From assembly GCF_003573695.1 (NCBI RefSeq), contig NC_039359.1, positions 119,791,849 through 119,855,848 on the forward strand: a stretch of 64,000 bases of DNA. The letters run 5' to 3'. The stretch comes from Papaver somniferum. Taxonomy: Eukaryota > Streptophyta > Magnoliopsida > Ranunculales > Papaveraceae. The notes under the pieces were generated by a model. It was not told where the DNA came from. It did no database searches and saw nothing but the letters and a program-made list of their open reading frames with translations. The translations under genes and the position numbers were made by a program. Positions 33,315 through 45,358 of this stretch are shown piece by piece (the stretch's first letter is position 1; each line of letters opens with the position of its first letter).

Positions 33315-35069
33315 ATCTGTGAGTGGGAAAAAACGATTTGCTGGTTTTTACGGAACTGAAGAGTCGACCGTGTGGAGACTCTTTGAACCGAGCAAAATGT
33401 TGAACCTCACACAGATGCACTGCAAGAAAGGAGTGCTTTAAGTTCGAGAGATCAATCTGTAAGACCCAGGCCTAAACCAAGAACAATGGTCGGTTCAGAG
33501 TCAATTCGGTCACAAGAAAGGATTGGTTGATCTGTAGGAGGGAAGCTGAGAAATGCGTGAGATCAATGGTGATCTGAGATTTAGGTGTGTTGTGAATTCA
33601 GCGTGAAAATGCTCTAAATGATTGAATTTTTCTCAATTGAGAGTAATTTCTGTGAGTTTGTGTAGACGAAAGATTGTCTGTATGAACTTTGATGAGAAAT
33701 TGCTCGTTTTGGCGAATGTTATTTGATTGTTCGAAACCCCTTTTTCAATCAGGATTCAGAGACATTTTATAATGCCGGAGTTGAAAACACCATGATCCCA
33801 TGAAGTGTGACAGTTGCTGGAATCAGAGAGTGGGAAATGGGGAAATCATGTTAAAACCAATTACTCATCGTGCGGAGACTTGGTTAACTTTCCACCCACT
33901 ACTTTGCTGACTCTTCCAACTGATTGCACGACTTGTTCACATTCTTATCGTGGGTGCACACACATGTCGTAGACCGCCAGACCAAAACCCTAGTTAATAT
34001 CCCCCCATGTGACACGATTGAAATCTCGTGATTTTGGAGTCAGTTGCTGACTTTATGGGACGATGAGTCCATGTAGCGCTGAGTTGAACATGTGTGAGTA
34101 AATGTTTCGAAACTCATGAATTTAACGTGTCTGCTGAGACGAGGTATCATCATAACCTAAGACGAGCAAAACGGTGTTGCTAAATTGTTGAATATTGATA
34201 GTTGAACCAACATTCTCTGGTTTGAGAAAATATTGCTAGTACGAGCGAATATTGCTAATTGAGTAAATATTGCCGGTTCAAGCGAATATTGATAGTTCGA
34301 GCAAATATTGCTAGTTTGAATAAATATCGTTTTTTTAATGAATTATTGGTAGCTGGACCAAGTAAAATATTAATTTAAGTTACTGACTGCTGGGTCGAGC
34401 AAAATAAATACGAATGTTAATCATGGAATCAACATAAAATTATCAGAGTGTTCGAATCTGCTCAGAATTACGTTTCTGCAGAGCTCTGGATTCAAAACCC
34501 TAATTTTACCGAGATAATGATTTATTGCAAATCACATAAGACCGGCTACATGGGATGACGGGTTCACCATATAACGCCAAGATGCTCGAATGAGAAAAAA
34601 TACCAAAGTCTCTTGAGGACCAGTTGGTGAAAGAATGATTAAATGTTGGTTTAATCATTTACTGAAATAATGCTCGTGTGAGCGACAAATCATAAAACCT
34701 GATGTAGAAAATATGAGGGACCGTCCAAGAGGTCATGAAACCGGATCTTGGTGGCCGTGGGACCAGTAGATGCTCGTTTGAGCGAACTTCCAATTGTTTG
34801 GAAAGAGTTTGAACCTAATATGAGCAGCTGAGCAAATTAGGTTAAAATCATTAAAGCACGCGGGACCAGCTGTTTGCAAGCCTCAGGGTCACCCTTGGTC
34901 GGTCAAGGGGATGTGCCCATGTCACCATAATGTTCACGCTTCAGTCCTGAGAATTTTGATATTTTCTGGTGCACGTTTGAGCAACATTTGGAGAAAATAT
35001 GCAAAATCCATGGTTTTGCCGAAACCGACAAAAATACATGAGATGATGAAAATAATAAATAAAACGAGG

Positions 35070-36110
35070 AATTACAAGGTATGGGACCGGCCACGGCTAG
35101 GGCATGGCCGGCCGGCTGACACACCGTCCCACATGCTTTTCCCAGTTTTATGTAATTTTATGTTTTTTTCTCTGATTTAAGGGAAATTCCATGAAACTGG
35201 AGAGTTTGGCGAAATTAGGGAACTTCCATGAGATGAGAGACATAAATTAAAATATAAAATAGGGAATGGGAGTGTGGGAACGGCAATGGCCGTGGCATGG
35301 CCGGTCGGCCAATGCGCGCGGATCCCAAGGCACTCTTCCCAATTTTATGTAATTTTGATGATTTTAGATAATTTTCATAAAATCAAAGGGATTTGTTGAA
35401 AATCAAGATATTTTGTTGCAATCAGGGAGTTTTCATGAAATCAGGAAACCAAACACCAAATAATAATAAAATAATGGTCGTGTGAGACCGGCTAGGGCAT
35501 GGCTGGCTGGCTAGAGCCCGGTCCCACAAGTTTTCCTAATCTTTTAATATTTTCCATGATTTTAGAGAAAATACATGAAATTAGGTAATTTTAGGGAAAT
35601 TCATAAAATCAAGGAATTTTCATAATTTGAGAAGGAATAATAAAATAATGGGACGTGAGGTGTGGGACCGGTCACGGCCAAGGCATGACCGGCCGGCCGG
35701 CGGTCCCGCGACACCTTTCCCTAATTTCATTATTTTTGATAAAACCATGTGATTTAGATAAAAATACATGAAATTAGGTAATTTTCATGATTTTAGGGAA
35801 AATTCATAAAATCAATAAATTTTCATAATTTGAGAAGAAATAATAAAATAATGGGACATGAGGTGTGGGACCGGCCACGACAAAGACATGGCCGGAAAGT
35901 GCTCGGTCCCGCGACACCTTTCCCTAATTTTATTATTTTTGATAAAATCATGTGATTTAGATAATTTCTTTGGAATAAAGGAAATTTGCTCGAACAAGAG
36001 GATTTTCATGAGATCGTGAAAATAGTAAAAATATGATAAAATATAAAATTGGGTGCGGGACTAGTCACGACATGACTGGCCGGCTGGTGAGCCTAGTCCT
36101 CTGGCGCTTT
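35070..36110. repeat. GC-rich inverted-repeat modules in the D2 LTR
   Basis: Six modules at about 35072-35135, 35272-35330, 35475-35535, 35650-35715, 35858-35925 and 36050-36110, each with gtgggaccgg-like and ccggtccc-like arms around a ggccggccggc-like centre. The two copies at 35650 and 35858, with their AT-rich spacers (about 205 bp), are close duplicates. Confidence 0.78.
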
Positions 36111-36671
36111 TGCTTAATATTTTATTATTATTATTTTCCCTTCCTATTTTGCATAGGTTCCTCGTTCGTTCGTATTTTTGAAATGCTCGTTCGTGCATTC
36201 AAAATGCTGGTGTGTGCATTATCTGCTAATTATACTTGCACCATTTTTTTCAGGGCTTATTCGATGCTCAGATGCATGTTTCGTTGAATATTTATTACTA
36301 ACCTGTGGAATTCTGCTGGGAAGAACCACAGATTGAAGTAACGAAATATAACGAGGAATCGTAGAGTATTGCTGGATATTCAGGCGATTAATTGAAGACT
36401 CGTAGAATAATGCTGGATATTCAGACGATGTCTCATAGAATATTGCTGAATATTCAGACGATTTAAGACAATTAATTGTTGGCTCTATACTAGAAGGGCT
36501 TCCTGTCTAGGAGCATTAATTATATGAGGGTTGAGCAATATGAACTTTCTGGAGTGTCATATTCCTCTTGCATAGTCGGGGAAAACCTGGTTACATCCCG
36601 AAGACGTTGTCGCTCTATACTAGCAGACATGCTGTCTAGGAGCCGCCCAATCTTTCGATTCTATACAGTAT

Positions 36672-37500
36672 GAGATGTGTCGTGGCCTCAGCTGAGAGAC
36701 TACACATCTTCATATTTCCTGAGAGACTTTCTCCATCAGAGGTGGCATGAGCTTTCATGCATAGAGACATGATCAGTCTCGATACTCATCCGATTGCCGG
36801 ATCCGGAGTAATTACTGAAATTGCTCAGTATTCATGAGGTGTGCCGTGGCCTCAGCTGAGAGACTACACATCTTCATCTTCCCTGAGAGACTTTCTCCAT
36901 CAGAGATGGCATGAGCTTTCATGCATAGAGACATGAGTCTCGATACTCATCCGATTGCCGGATCCGGAGTAATTACTGAAATTGCTCAGTATTCATGAGA
37001 TGTGTCGTGGCCTCAGCTGAGAGACTACACATCTTCATATTCCCTGAGAGACTTTCTCCATCAGAGGTGGCATGAGATTTCATGCATAGAGACATGAGTC
37101 TCGATACTCATCCGATTGCCGGATCCGGAGTAATTACTGAAATTGCTCAGTATTCATGAGATGTTCCGTGGCCTCAGCTGCGAGACTACACATCTTCATC
37201 TTCCCTGAGAGACTTTCTCCATCAGAGGTGGCATGAGCTTTCATGCATAGAGACATGATCAGTCTCGATACTCATCCGATTGCCGGATCCGGAGTAATTA
37301 CTGAAATTGCTCAGTATTCATGAGATGTGCCGTGGCCTCAGCTGAGAGACTACACATCTTCATCTTCCCTGAGAGACTTTCTCCATCAGAGGTGGCATGA
37401 GCTTTCATGCATAGAGACATGAGTCTAGATACTCATCTGATTGCCGGATCCGGAGTAATTACTGAAATTGCTCAGTATTCATGAGATGTGTCGTGGCCTC
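36672..37500. repeat. Tandem repeat, 161-164-bp unit, six copies
   Basis: Copies start at about 36672, 36836, 36997, 37158, 37322 and 37483. The first and fourth carry a three-base insertion in gacatgatcagtctc, giving 164 bp. This alternation suggests duplication of a block of three units. The unit is the same as at 26771-27300. Confidence 0.88.
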
Positions 37501-37674
37501 AGCTGAAAGACTACACATCTACATGTACTCTGAGAGACGGCCTTCTCAGCCAGATATTTTATGACATGAGCTTTCATGCTTTGATGAGATACATGATCCT
37601 CAATACTCATCCGGTTGCCGAATCTGGAGTATAGTTTTACAATTCTACCCTTTGTCGAAAATCCACCATCTACA

Positions 37675-39839
37675 CTCTCTTACATATTTATCGAAATATG
37701 TGTTGGTAAGCTTTCGCTTCAACCAATTTCATCTTATATCAAGTTCATCTTACATGGTTTGTGTGATACAATCATTTGATGTAGGCTTGGAATATTTCGA
37801 TAATGATTATTTCAATATCTTGAAAATTGCTTAGATGCTAATAGTGTGTGAAAACAACTATTGTCATTATAGAAGAATGTTTCAATGATTGATATAAAGA
37901 GTTGGTAATGTAACCTTCTTTGAATATAAGCATATATAGTGTGTTTGCACATTATTGTATAAATCCATAAACCGGGAGCCAAGAGTATGCATATGTGTGT
38001 ATGTGAAACTGGTGAAGGAGACATGTTAAGTATGCGTACCCGTACGCATACTGGCGGAAGTTCTCGAACCGAGAATTTCTGCTGAGTTTGGTTTTGTAAA
38101 AACTCTTAACTAGTCACCTTAAGTATGCGTACCCGTGCGCATACTGATGGAAGTTTTCGAACCGAAAATTTCTGCTGAGTTTGGAAACTTAACAAACTCA
38201 AATCCGGTTGATGAAGTACGCATACCTGTACGCATACTTAAGCTTGTTACTTTGTCAAGTCAGTCAGTTCATGGACTTAAACATTTAAATCATAAGGAAT
38301 GTAATTTTTGCAAACCGTGGCTATAATGTCCATGATTGATTCAAGTGAATCAAACTGATTTGATTTCAATTGTGTTTTCTAAACAATTGAACAACTCTTT
38401 AACTAGTTTCATTTGAGTCATTTGAACTAGTTATGGTTAAGATGAATAAGGTTGATATGAGAGTAATCATATGGATAACCTCGGTTAACTATTTGTGAAT
38501 CAACATGGTGTACATGTTTAGGTACGGTTACATAAACCTAAATGAGGGTACATTTCATTTGTATGTAACAAGCTAAGTTCGATATAACGGTTGAAAGATA
38601 TTAGCTTGGTTGAATCAGGTTTTTCATCTAACGGTGATTATTGAATGCTTTGTTACAAAGGTAACTTAGATTGCAAACCCTGATTTGAAAACTATATAAA
38701 GGAGAACTCTAGCAACTGGGAAGACTAATCCCCACACCTTCGGTGTGTTACTAGTTGCATAACTAGAGTCGATTCTCCTTTAATCTTAGATTTTTTCTCG
38801 AGACTCTGTAGGTTAACGACTTGAAGACTTCATTGGGATTGTGAAGCCAGACCCAACTATTATCTTTGTAGTTGCGTGATCTGATCTTGCTGTTTATATC
38901 GTGTTGAGTACAATTGAAATAATTGGCTAGATATTTTATATCTCCGATAGGCAAGATAGAAAAGTAATCATAAACAAACTTCGTCTCATCGTTTTAGATT
39001 CTACAATAACTTGTTTCGCTAGTTGATGAAGTTTATTGTGAGGTGATTGATAATACTAGGTTATTCTTCAGGAATATAGGTCCGGGTTATCAATTGGTTC
39101 CTGTTCAGCTTAATTTATCAAAAGACAGAACAAAAACTCTTGGGTATTTCTGTGGGAGACATATTTATTCAATCCTATATATTTTTCTGTGTGAGACAAA
39201 TTTGTCTATCAAGTCTTCGACTTTGGGTCGTAGAAACTCTTAGTTGTAGGTGAGATCAGCTAAGGGAATCAAGTGCGTAGTATCCTGCTGGGATCAGATA
39301 GTAAGGAGCGCAACTGTACCTTGAATCAGTGTGAGATTGATTAGGGTTCAAATACAGTACAGTCCAAAGTTAATTGGTAGTAGGCTAGTGTCTGTAGCGG
39401 TTTAATACAGTATGGTGTTCAAACTGGACTAGGTCTCGGGATTTTCTGCATTTGCGATTTCCTCATTAAAATTTTTTTGGTATCTGTGTTATTTCTTTTC
39501 CGCATTATATTTTGTTATATAATTAAAATATCACATGTTGTGCGTTAATATCAATCAATTAGAATATCCAACCTTTAGTTGTTGATTTACATTGATTGAC
39601 ACTTGAACATTGGTCTTTGGTACCGTTCAAGTTGTTTCACATAATAATCAGGCTCATGGATTTCTATCTGTTTGATTTGTTGATTACATTGTGAAATAGA
39701 GATATTAAACCTCCTTGATATACTTTACTCTAGATTGAGTCTGACCGTCTAGTTGATTCTCTAGAAAGTATATTGGAGTAAGTCCTCTCAGATTGCCAAA
39801 CGAATTGTTGGGTGTGGTTGTTGGACCCCCACATTTTCA
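37675..39839 (+). repeat. 5' LTR of element E, first part missing
   Basis: From about 37700 (gtgttggtaagctttcgctt) it aligns with 47450 onward in the F LTR and ends ...cattttCA three bases before the PBS. About the first 330 bases are missing where D2 abuts. TATA box TATATAAA at 38693-38700. The R/U5 part has tcttcattgggattgtgaag and tctgtgggagacatatttat blocks as in F. Confidence 0.88.
38023..38245 (+). repeat. Palindromic word array in the E LTR
   Basis: Three sites (about 38034-38055, 38119-38140 and 38215-38240) carry 10-bp arms GTATGCGTAC or TACGCATAC around cc, cg or ct. Between them ggaagtt(c/t)tcgaaccgagaatttctgctgagtt is repeated twice with inverted TTCTCG / CGAGAA arms. The equivalent place in the F LTR has the same spacing but other palindrome words. 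Confidence 0.8.
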
Positions 39840-39841
39840 AT

Positions 39842-39853
39842 TGGTATCAGAGC
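39842..39853 (+). promoter_or_regulatory. Primer-binding site of element E (initiator Met)
   Basis: TGGTATCAGAGC two bases after the LTR end, the complement of the 3' end of plant initiator tRNA-Met and the standard copia PBS. Confidence 0.92.
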
Positions 39854-39902
39854 AGGAAAACACATTAAAGACCTTATAAGTCTGTGTTTGTAGCGATTTT
39901 AT

Positions 39903-41446
39903 ATGGACTAAGGTGCTATCTATATAAACGTACCACCAGTCTTCGATGGCTCTAATTACTTGTGGTGGAAAATAACTATGCGTGCCTTTCTTCAAGCGTG
40001 TGATTTTCAATCATGGGTTTATTTAGTTCATGGATATGATGATCCCGTTATAGCAGTAGAGAATGTAACTGTTCCTAAGAACATTGGTGAATACAGTGCT
40101 TCCGAGATACTTGCTGCAAAGCAAAACTCCGACAGTTTGAATGCCATAATACATGCCATTACCCCAGATCTTCAGCACCATGTGACTACGTGCACTCGGT
40201 CTAAAGATGCTTGGGATATCTTAGAAACCGTATTTGAAGGGAATACCAGTGAGAAGGAAGCTAAGCTTCAAAACCTTAATTCCGATTGGGAAAACCTTCG
40301 TATGGAAGATGAAGATTTATTTGCTGAGTTTAATCACAAAGTGTCTGAAATTGTTAATACATCTTTTGCATTGGGTAAGACTATTCCTGAAAAGGACATT
40401 GTGATGAAAATTCTCAGATCGCTGCCATCTAGATACGATTCTAAGAAGCATGCCATCGTTGAAGGAAATAACCTTAATACTCTTTCTGGAAACACATTGG
40501 TTGGAAAACTAAAGATCTTTGATCATGAGCATACATCCAAAATTGGAAAGGATGTTTCATTCAAAGCACAAAAGAACACTAAATTACTTGACAAAAGTAA
40601 AAGTGTTTATGTCTCTGAGGATGATCTTTCTGAGGCTGATTCATCAGATGAAGATCAAATCTGTCTCTATGATCACAAGAAAGTTTAGATATTTTCTTTT
40701 GAAAAGAAGTAAACGGTTTTCCAGAGACAAGCCTAGGTCATCAGTCAAACCTCATAATCGCATTCCTCCTAAAAACAGGGATGCTGACGAGGCTGATGAC
40801 GAGGATATGCCATAGTGCGTTGAGTGTAAAGGTTTTGGGCATTTTTCAAACGAGTGTCCAAAATACACTGGGAACAAAGGTCTTGCTACAACTCTTGATG
40901 AAATTTCTGATTCCAATGAAGACGAAAAATCAAGTGTTGCACTTCTTTATGGAGATATCGATTTTGATAACTGTAGAAATACATACATCAATCTTGATAT
41001 TCTTCCAGAAGGAAACTCAACGAATCTGGAAGAAGAAATTAAAATTTCTGTTGGAAACTCTATATCTGATTTTTCAGGTTCCACTTTGTGCCTAGCAGCT
41101 TGCACATCTCGTGAGTCTGAATCAGCTTATCCTTCGATATGCTCTTAGTGTTCACTCAAGGGTCATGAAATCTCAAAGTGTTTCAAGTATAAACACAATA
41201 TGAGACATGTCAAGAGACTTCAGCGAAGAGAAAATCACCTAGCAAACAATCTCAAACTTGTTCAAAAAACCCTGAGGTATATAAGATTTTATCCTCTTCA
41301 AAGAAGTTGATTTCCAACGATAAGTCAAGACCATTAGAAAAGAGAGTTTGGTCTAAACACTTTGATAGACAGGGTTCTATGAATTCCTCTCATAAGAGTT
41401 ATGGTGAACAAATTTGTAAGAAGGCTCAAGCACGTCAACGCTATTA
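39903..41446 (+). pseudogene. Element E gag
   Basis: The start ATG at 39903 is in the same context as in element F but is followed by a stop at codon 3. Then come VPPVFDGSNYLWWKITMRAF (N-terminal gag motif), SKDAWDILETVFEGN, KLQNLNSDWENLRM and LRSLPSRYDSKKHAIV, all hallmarks of the copia gag core (UBN2-type). The frame is open to 40688. After frame changes there is a zinc knuckle CVECKGFGHFSNECP (about 40814-40860) and a second Cys/His cluster CSLKGHEISKCF (about 41148). The remainder to 41446 is broken. About 510 codons in all. Confidence 0.88.
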
Positions 41447-43040
41447 ACCAGTCAATAGATGATTTAGCCGCTAATAACTCGAGTACTTTAACACCAACGC
41501 TAATTAATAAAAATTAATCTAACAACGATCTATATACAAAATTAGTGCCGTTAGATAGATCTCAAAAAGTTATGTGAAATGGACTACAAGAACGCGTCAA
41601 TCGGATAACGAAGAACATATCGCACTCGGAAAGTTAGATGTTGAAGTTTGACCAAAGTCAACCTCCATTGACCGCCGCCATTGCTTTGACTTGACCTGAC
41701 TTATGTTGACTGGACCTATGTGTAGTAACAAGTTGGCCCTTAGTAGTTACCTAGATACTGCATAGTGAAACCATTAATATTAGTACAAAGGTTTTATTTG
41801 AATTTCAGGGGAAACATATCCTTTAGTTTTCCTTCTCCTGTTTCACCTAGTTAGCTATAGGTAATAAGATAAGAAGAAGAGGAGAGCTTGACAGAGAGGT
41901 ATATGGAGAGAGTATTTAGTAAAGAAGAGAAGAAAGGTTGAGTTAAAAAAAAGGAGTATAAGAGTTGGTATGAATTTTCTTGAGAGAAACCATATAAGTT
42001 AGTTAGTTAGTGGTTATGATGATGTTGATGATTTGAATCATAGAGTAACTTAGTGATATGAGAGTATACATTAGAGGGTTTTTTTCTACTGGGATAAATA
42101 GTTGATGGTGATGCTAGTTATTAGTTCTTGATGAAAGAAGAAAGAGGGATGATAAGAAGGTGATGATGGAATTAATTTACCATGCTTGGATGATGATGGA
42201 GATGATAGAATTCTTGTAGATTAATCAAGTTAACCTATTCTATATGTTATAATACGTTTTAAATGATTGGATAGTGTTTTTATATTGATAATAACTAGAA
42301 TCAATCATGTTCTTAATATTTGAAAATCTGTGATTTTATGTAGTGGTATTTGGATCACTGGTCAACATGTATAGATATTTCTAGGTACTTTAAAGACATA
42401 ATTAGACATATCTCTATAAATAGAAATTGTAGTACGTCGGGTGTAGATTTAGTACATATAATGTTTGTTCCATTTGGATGAGTAACGAGTGAGATATAGA
42501 TGTCGTAAAACTAGTCGGCGCAGCAAAACCAAGGTGTAATCAGTCACGCGTATCAATAAGTTTAGTCATTTCTAGATAGGTTAGAATGAGAACTGGAAAC
42601 TATTCAGTAGGATAAAGTTGTAGAGGATGATCCCCAGATTCTATAGAGACTAAGTTTGGTTCTTATAAATTTATAGGATGTAATCTAGAGACCTTAGAAG
42701 TTGACCCCGTGAGCTGTTTTCAGGAAAAGAGTTGGAATAATTTCTGAGTTTTTGTGAAGAAGATGAGTAAGTCAGCCGAGTTAGTTTCTGACTCAGCTGA
42801 GTCGGTCTGAGTCAGAGTAGTTCGGGTCTTGGAGCGGGTTATCGGGTCGATTAGTGGGTTGACCCGATGGGTTGGAGAAACGGGTTAATGGACCGGGTTG
42901 TGGGTTGACCCGATGGGTCAGTTAATGGATAATGGTACGGTTTAGTGGGCTGTGCCGGATTAGGCCCATGAGCTTAGGGTTTAAGGCCATATTTAGTATT
43001 TTGATGTTTTGGACTCTTTATGGTCCGAATTAGTTGTTCA
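41447..43040. other. Unassigned 1.6-kb stretch replacing pol in element E
   Basis: No protein domain in any frame. The left part has gtcaacctccattgaccgcc and ttgacttgacctgac words. The right part has two copies of gggttgacccgatgggt (42856 and 42902), a 14-bp perfect palindrome GACTCAGCTGAGTC at 42790-42803, and ends ggtccgaattagttgttcatcaca. It could be a solo LTR of another family, but I could not find clear TG/CA ends with a target duplication. Confidence 0.45.
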
Positions 43041-43419
43041 TCACAGCACAACTTAATTGTGTTGTTTTTTTGCACCTTGTCTCATGTGCCTAGTTAAAAG
43101 ACACAAGATTTTGCACACCTCAGGCTTAAAAGATTTTTTCTTTTTTCCCTTAAAGTTGCTTTGTGTTTTGGAATTCATTCTCTTCAGTTGATATTGGAAG
43201 AGACATCCTTATGCTTTCAATAAAAGAGGGTTATTCTCGACAATTCTTCTCTCTCTAGGGTAGTGAATTGTGCGTGCGTGAACCTGTGTGAATAAAAGGT
43301 TCCATAACCCTACATTCCTTTTTCCTTCTCAGAGACTCTTCTCATCCTAAGACTACATGTTGAGTTTATATTGTGATTTCCTTTCATGAACCCATATACA
43401 TGTGGAGACTCCGAGCATC

Positions 43420-43788
43420 ATGTGTTCTGATGGAAAAGATGTTAAGATGATTGTTAAGCCATCAATCATGAAGGAAAAATAAAAATCTCCATTGCCTCCA
43501 ACCTTGAAAAGAAAGAGAAGGAATGTGAGGAAGCCTAGAACTGTTCCTTCAAATTCTCAGAAGTTTTCTGATGTTCTTGAAGAGTTGAAGGAAGCAAGAA
43601 AGGAGATTAAACAAATAAAGGCTTTTGTAATGAGAACTCTCGAAATTCAGAAGGCCCTGGTTCGACATCATCAGCCCAGAAGGTTTGTTGGAATTGACTC
43701 CTTTCTCCATGAACCTTATGTTCGCATGGCTGTTGATGACAAGAAGTTCGGGGACGATAAAGAATTTTTCAGAGGTCTCAATGTCTAG
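43420..43788 (+). pseudogene. Small third ORF of element E (basic, coiled coil)
   Basis: It starts MCSDGKDVKMIVKPS at 43420. One TAA near 43480 interrupts it, then the frame is open: PPTLKRKRRNVRKPR (strongly basic), LEELKEARKEIKQIKAFV (heptad pattern, likely coiled coil) and FLHEPYVRMAVDDKKFG. About 122 codons. It lies downstream of where pol would be, the place of the extra or env-like ORF in SIRE-type elements, but there is no membrane segment. Element F lacks it. I do not know its function. Confidence 0.55.
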
Positions 43789-45358
43789 TAAATCTTCTTT
43801 TTCATGTTTTTAGAAGAATAACTAGGGTTTGGAACAGCCATTATTGTGAGTACACATAGCTATGTCCAATGATTTTCATCTTCATGTTTTAGATTTATTT
43901 GTTTAAATTCTAAAGTTTTTTGGAAGATGATTTTTGCAATTTTAATCTTTATGATTTGATATATTGCAAATGATGTAGGATATGTTGTTTACGTCCGTGA
44001 ACCTGTGACTGTCCATAACTTGTTCAAAAGTTATCTTTATTATGTCGATATGAATGTGTTGACAAAATATAGAATGGACTTTTGACATTACAAAAGTTAA
44101 AGCCCTTTAATTATGTCATATTTTGATGGAAGAAAGGATAAAACTTTTGTTCACAAGGATTAAGCCTATTGTATGTCATTGTGCAAATAATGATGGAAAA
44201 TAGGATGAGTCCTTGTCTATTCCGCAGTATTTGGTCGATCTCCGATCCACTTTTTTGTGCATATATTGTGTTTCTCTATAAGGCTTCTTGTGTTTGAGCA
44301 TAAATGATTGAGTTGATCATTCTTATGATTAACTTAGTTGTTGCTCCATAAGGTTCCTTATGATTGAGCATGACCAACTAAATAATCATTCCTATTTTGG
44401 TTATTTTAGTCTTTGCTCCGTAAGTTCTCTTATGTCGAGCATGTCCAATTAAATTGATCACTTTCTTGTGGTGAGTTTAGTTGTGTATTACAATTGAATT
44501 AATCATGGGTTTTATTGTGATTATTTTGGTTGTATTTTTCGATTGAACTAACCATGGGTTCTCTTGTGGTTATTTCAATTGAATATTTTGGATACAAATT
44601 CATGTTTTCATGTGATTTGGTTGTCCAAAGAAATCCTTCTATTCTTGTGAAAGTAAGGTCGCCTTTGTTGTTCCTTCGGGGATGACATTTTATGGGGGAG
44701 AGTTCTTTTTAACTTGTGCTTAATTGCCAAATCTTTATGGGGTATGCGGCTGTGGAATATTAGGGGTTATCTTGTATCTTTATTAACTCCTTGATGAATG
44801 CATTTAGCTTCGGCTTTATGATGGCACCTAAATAAGTTGGTATGGTATTCTCTTTTAGTCATGAAGTATCTTCATTAAAATTTCATGAGGATTCCACTAG
44901 TTTTCGTACCTTAGCCAATTTATATTGACAAAAAGGGGGAGAATTAATGTGTAGTGTGATACTACAAATACATATGGTTTACGGATCATTATGTAATGGG
45001 GAGTGGTTTTCATGTTGATATAAAGTATTGACTAAGGGGGAGTGATGAATATCACCATAGTATTGTTGTCAAAGTTGTGATACAATTGAACTTTGATTCC
45101 GTGTAATAATACTATGACAATGTATAACAATGATTGAGAGCATTTTGTTTTCTCATTGTTATAGCTACGGATCTTCAACAACTATGATACTGAACTTACA
45201 ACCTTTAGGATCATGGAGTACTTGGAAGGGACGAAGATTTCGAGTCGCGTTGAAGATGCCAAGGAGATCAAGCATGTGGATGTGAAGCTACATTTTTATT
45301 TATTTTGTAATCCATATGTATTGATAGTTTTGTCACTAAAATTGACAAAGGGGGAGAT
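43789..45358 (+). other. 3' non-coding region of element E with repeats and several purine tracts
   Basis: At 44262-44610 there are four or five degenerate copies (about 70-80 bp) of a word with ttgctcc(a/g)taag, ttatg(a/t)(t/c)gagcatg and aattaaattgatca. From 44650 to 45358 it aligns with F 53228-53917. Purine tracts occur at about 44694 (atgggggagag), 44935 (aaaaagggggagaa), 45035 (aagggggag) and next to the LTR at 45348 (aaagggggagat). No ORF of note. Confidence 0.7.

Larger units (their letters stand above)
23648..37674 (-). mobile_element. D2: gag-bearing Tat/Ogre-type element without pol
   Basis: On the minus strand: 5' LTR 37674-33318, PBS 33314-33297, gag 33270-31680, protease remnant 31677-31393, then 3.7 kb of unassigned DNA, polypurine tract 27465-27446 and 3' LTR 27445-23648 shared with D1. 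RT, RNase H and integrase are missing. The family is the same as D1: same LTR termini, PBS type and polypurine tract. It is a large non-autonomous derivative. Confidence 0.85.
33318..37674 (-). repeat. 5' LTR of D2 (4357 bp)
   Basis: It starts TGTGAGTGGG and ends CCATCTACA. It aligns with 23648-27445 throughout and is longer mainly because of extra GC-rich modules and two extra 161-bp units. A minus-strand TATA box lies at 33771-33764. The five bases after it are ctctc, followed by the E LTR. Confidence 0.9.

Noticed and set aside
37675..37679. ctctc as target-site duplication of the D array
   Set aside because: The other end of the array is truncated, so no partner can be compared.
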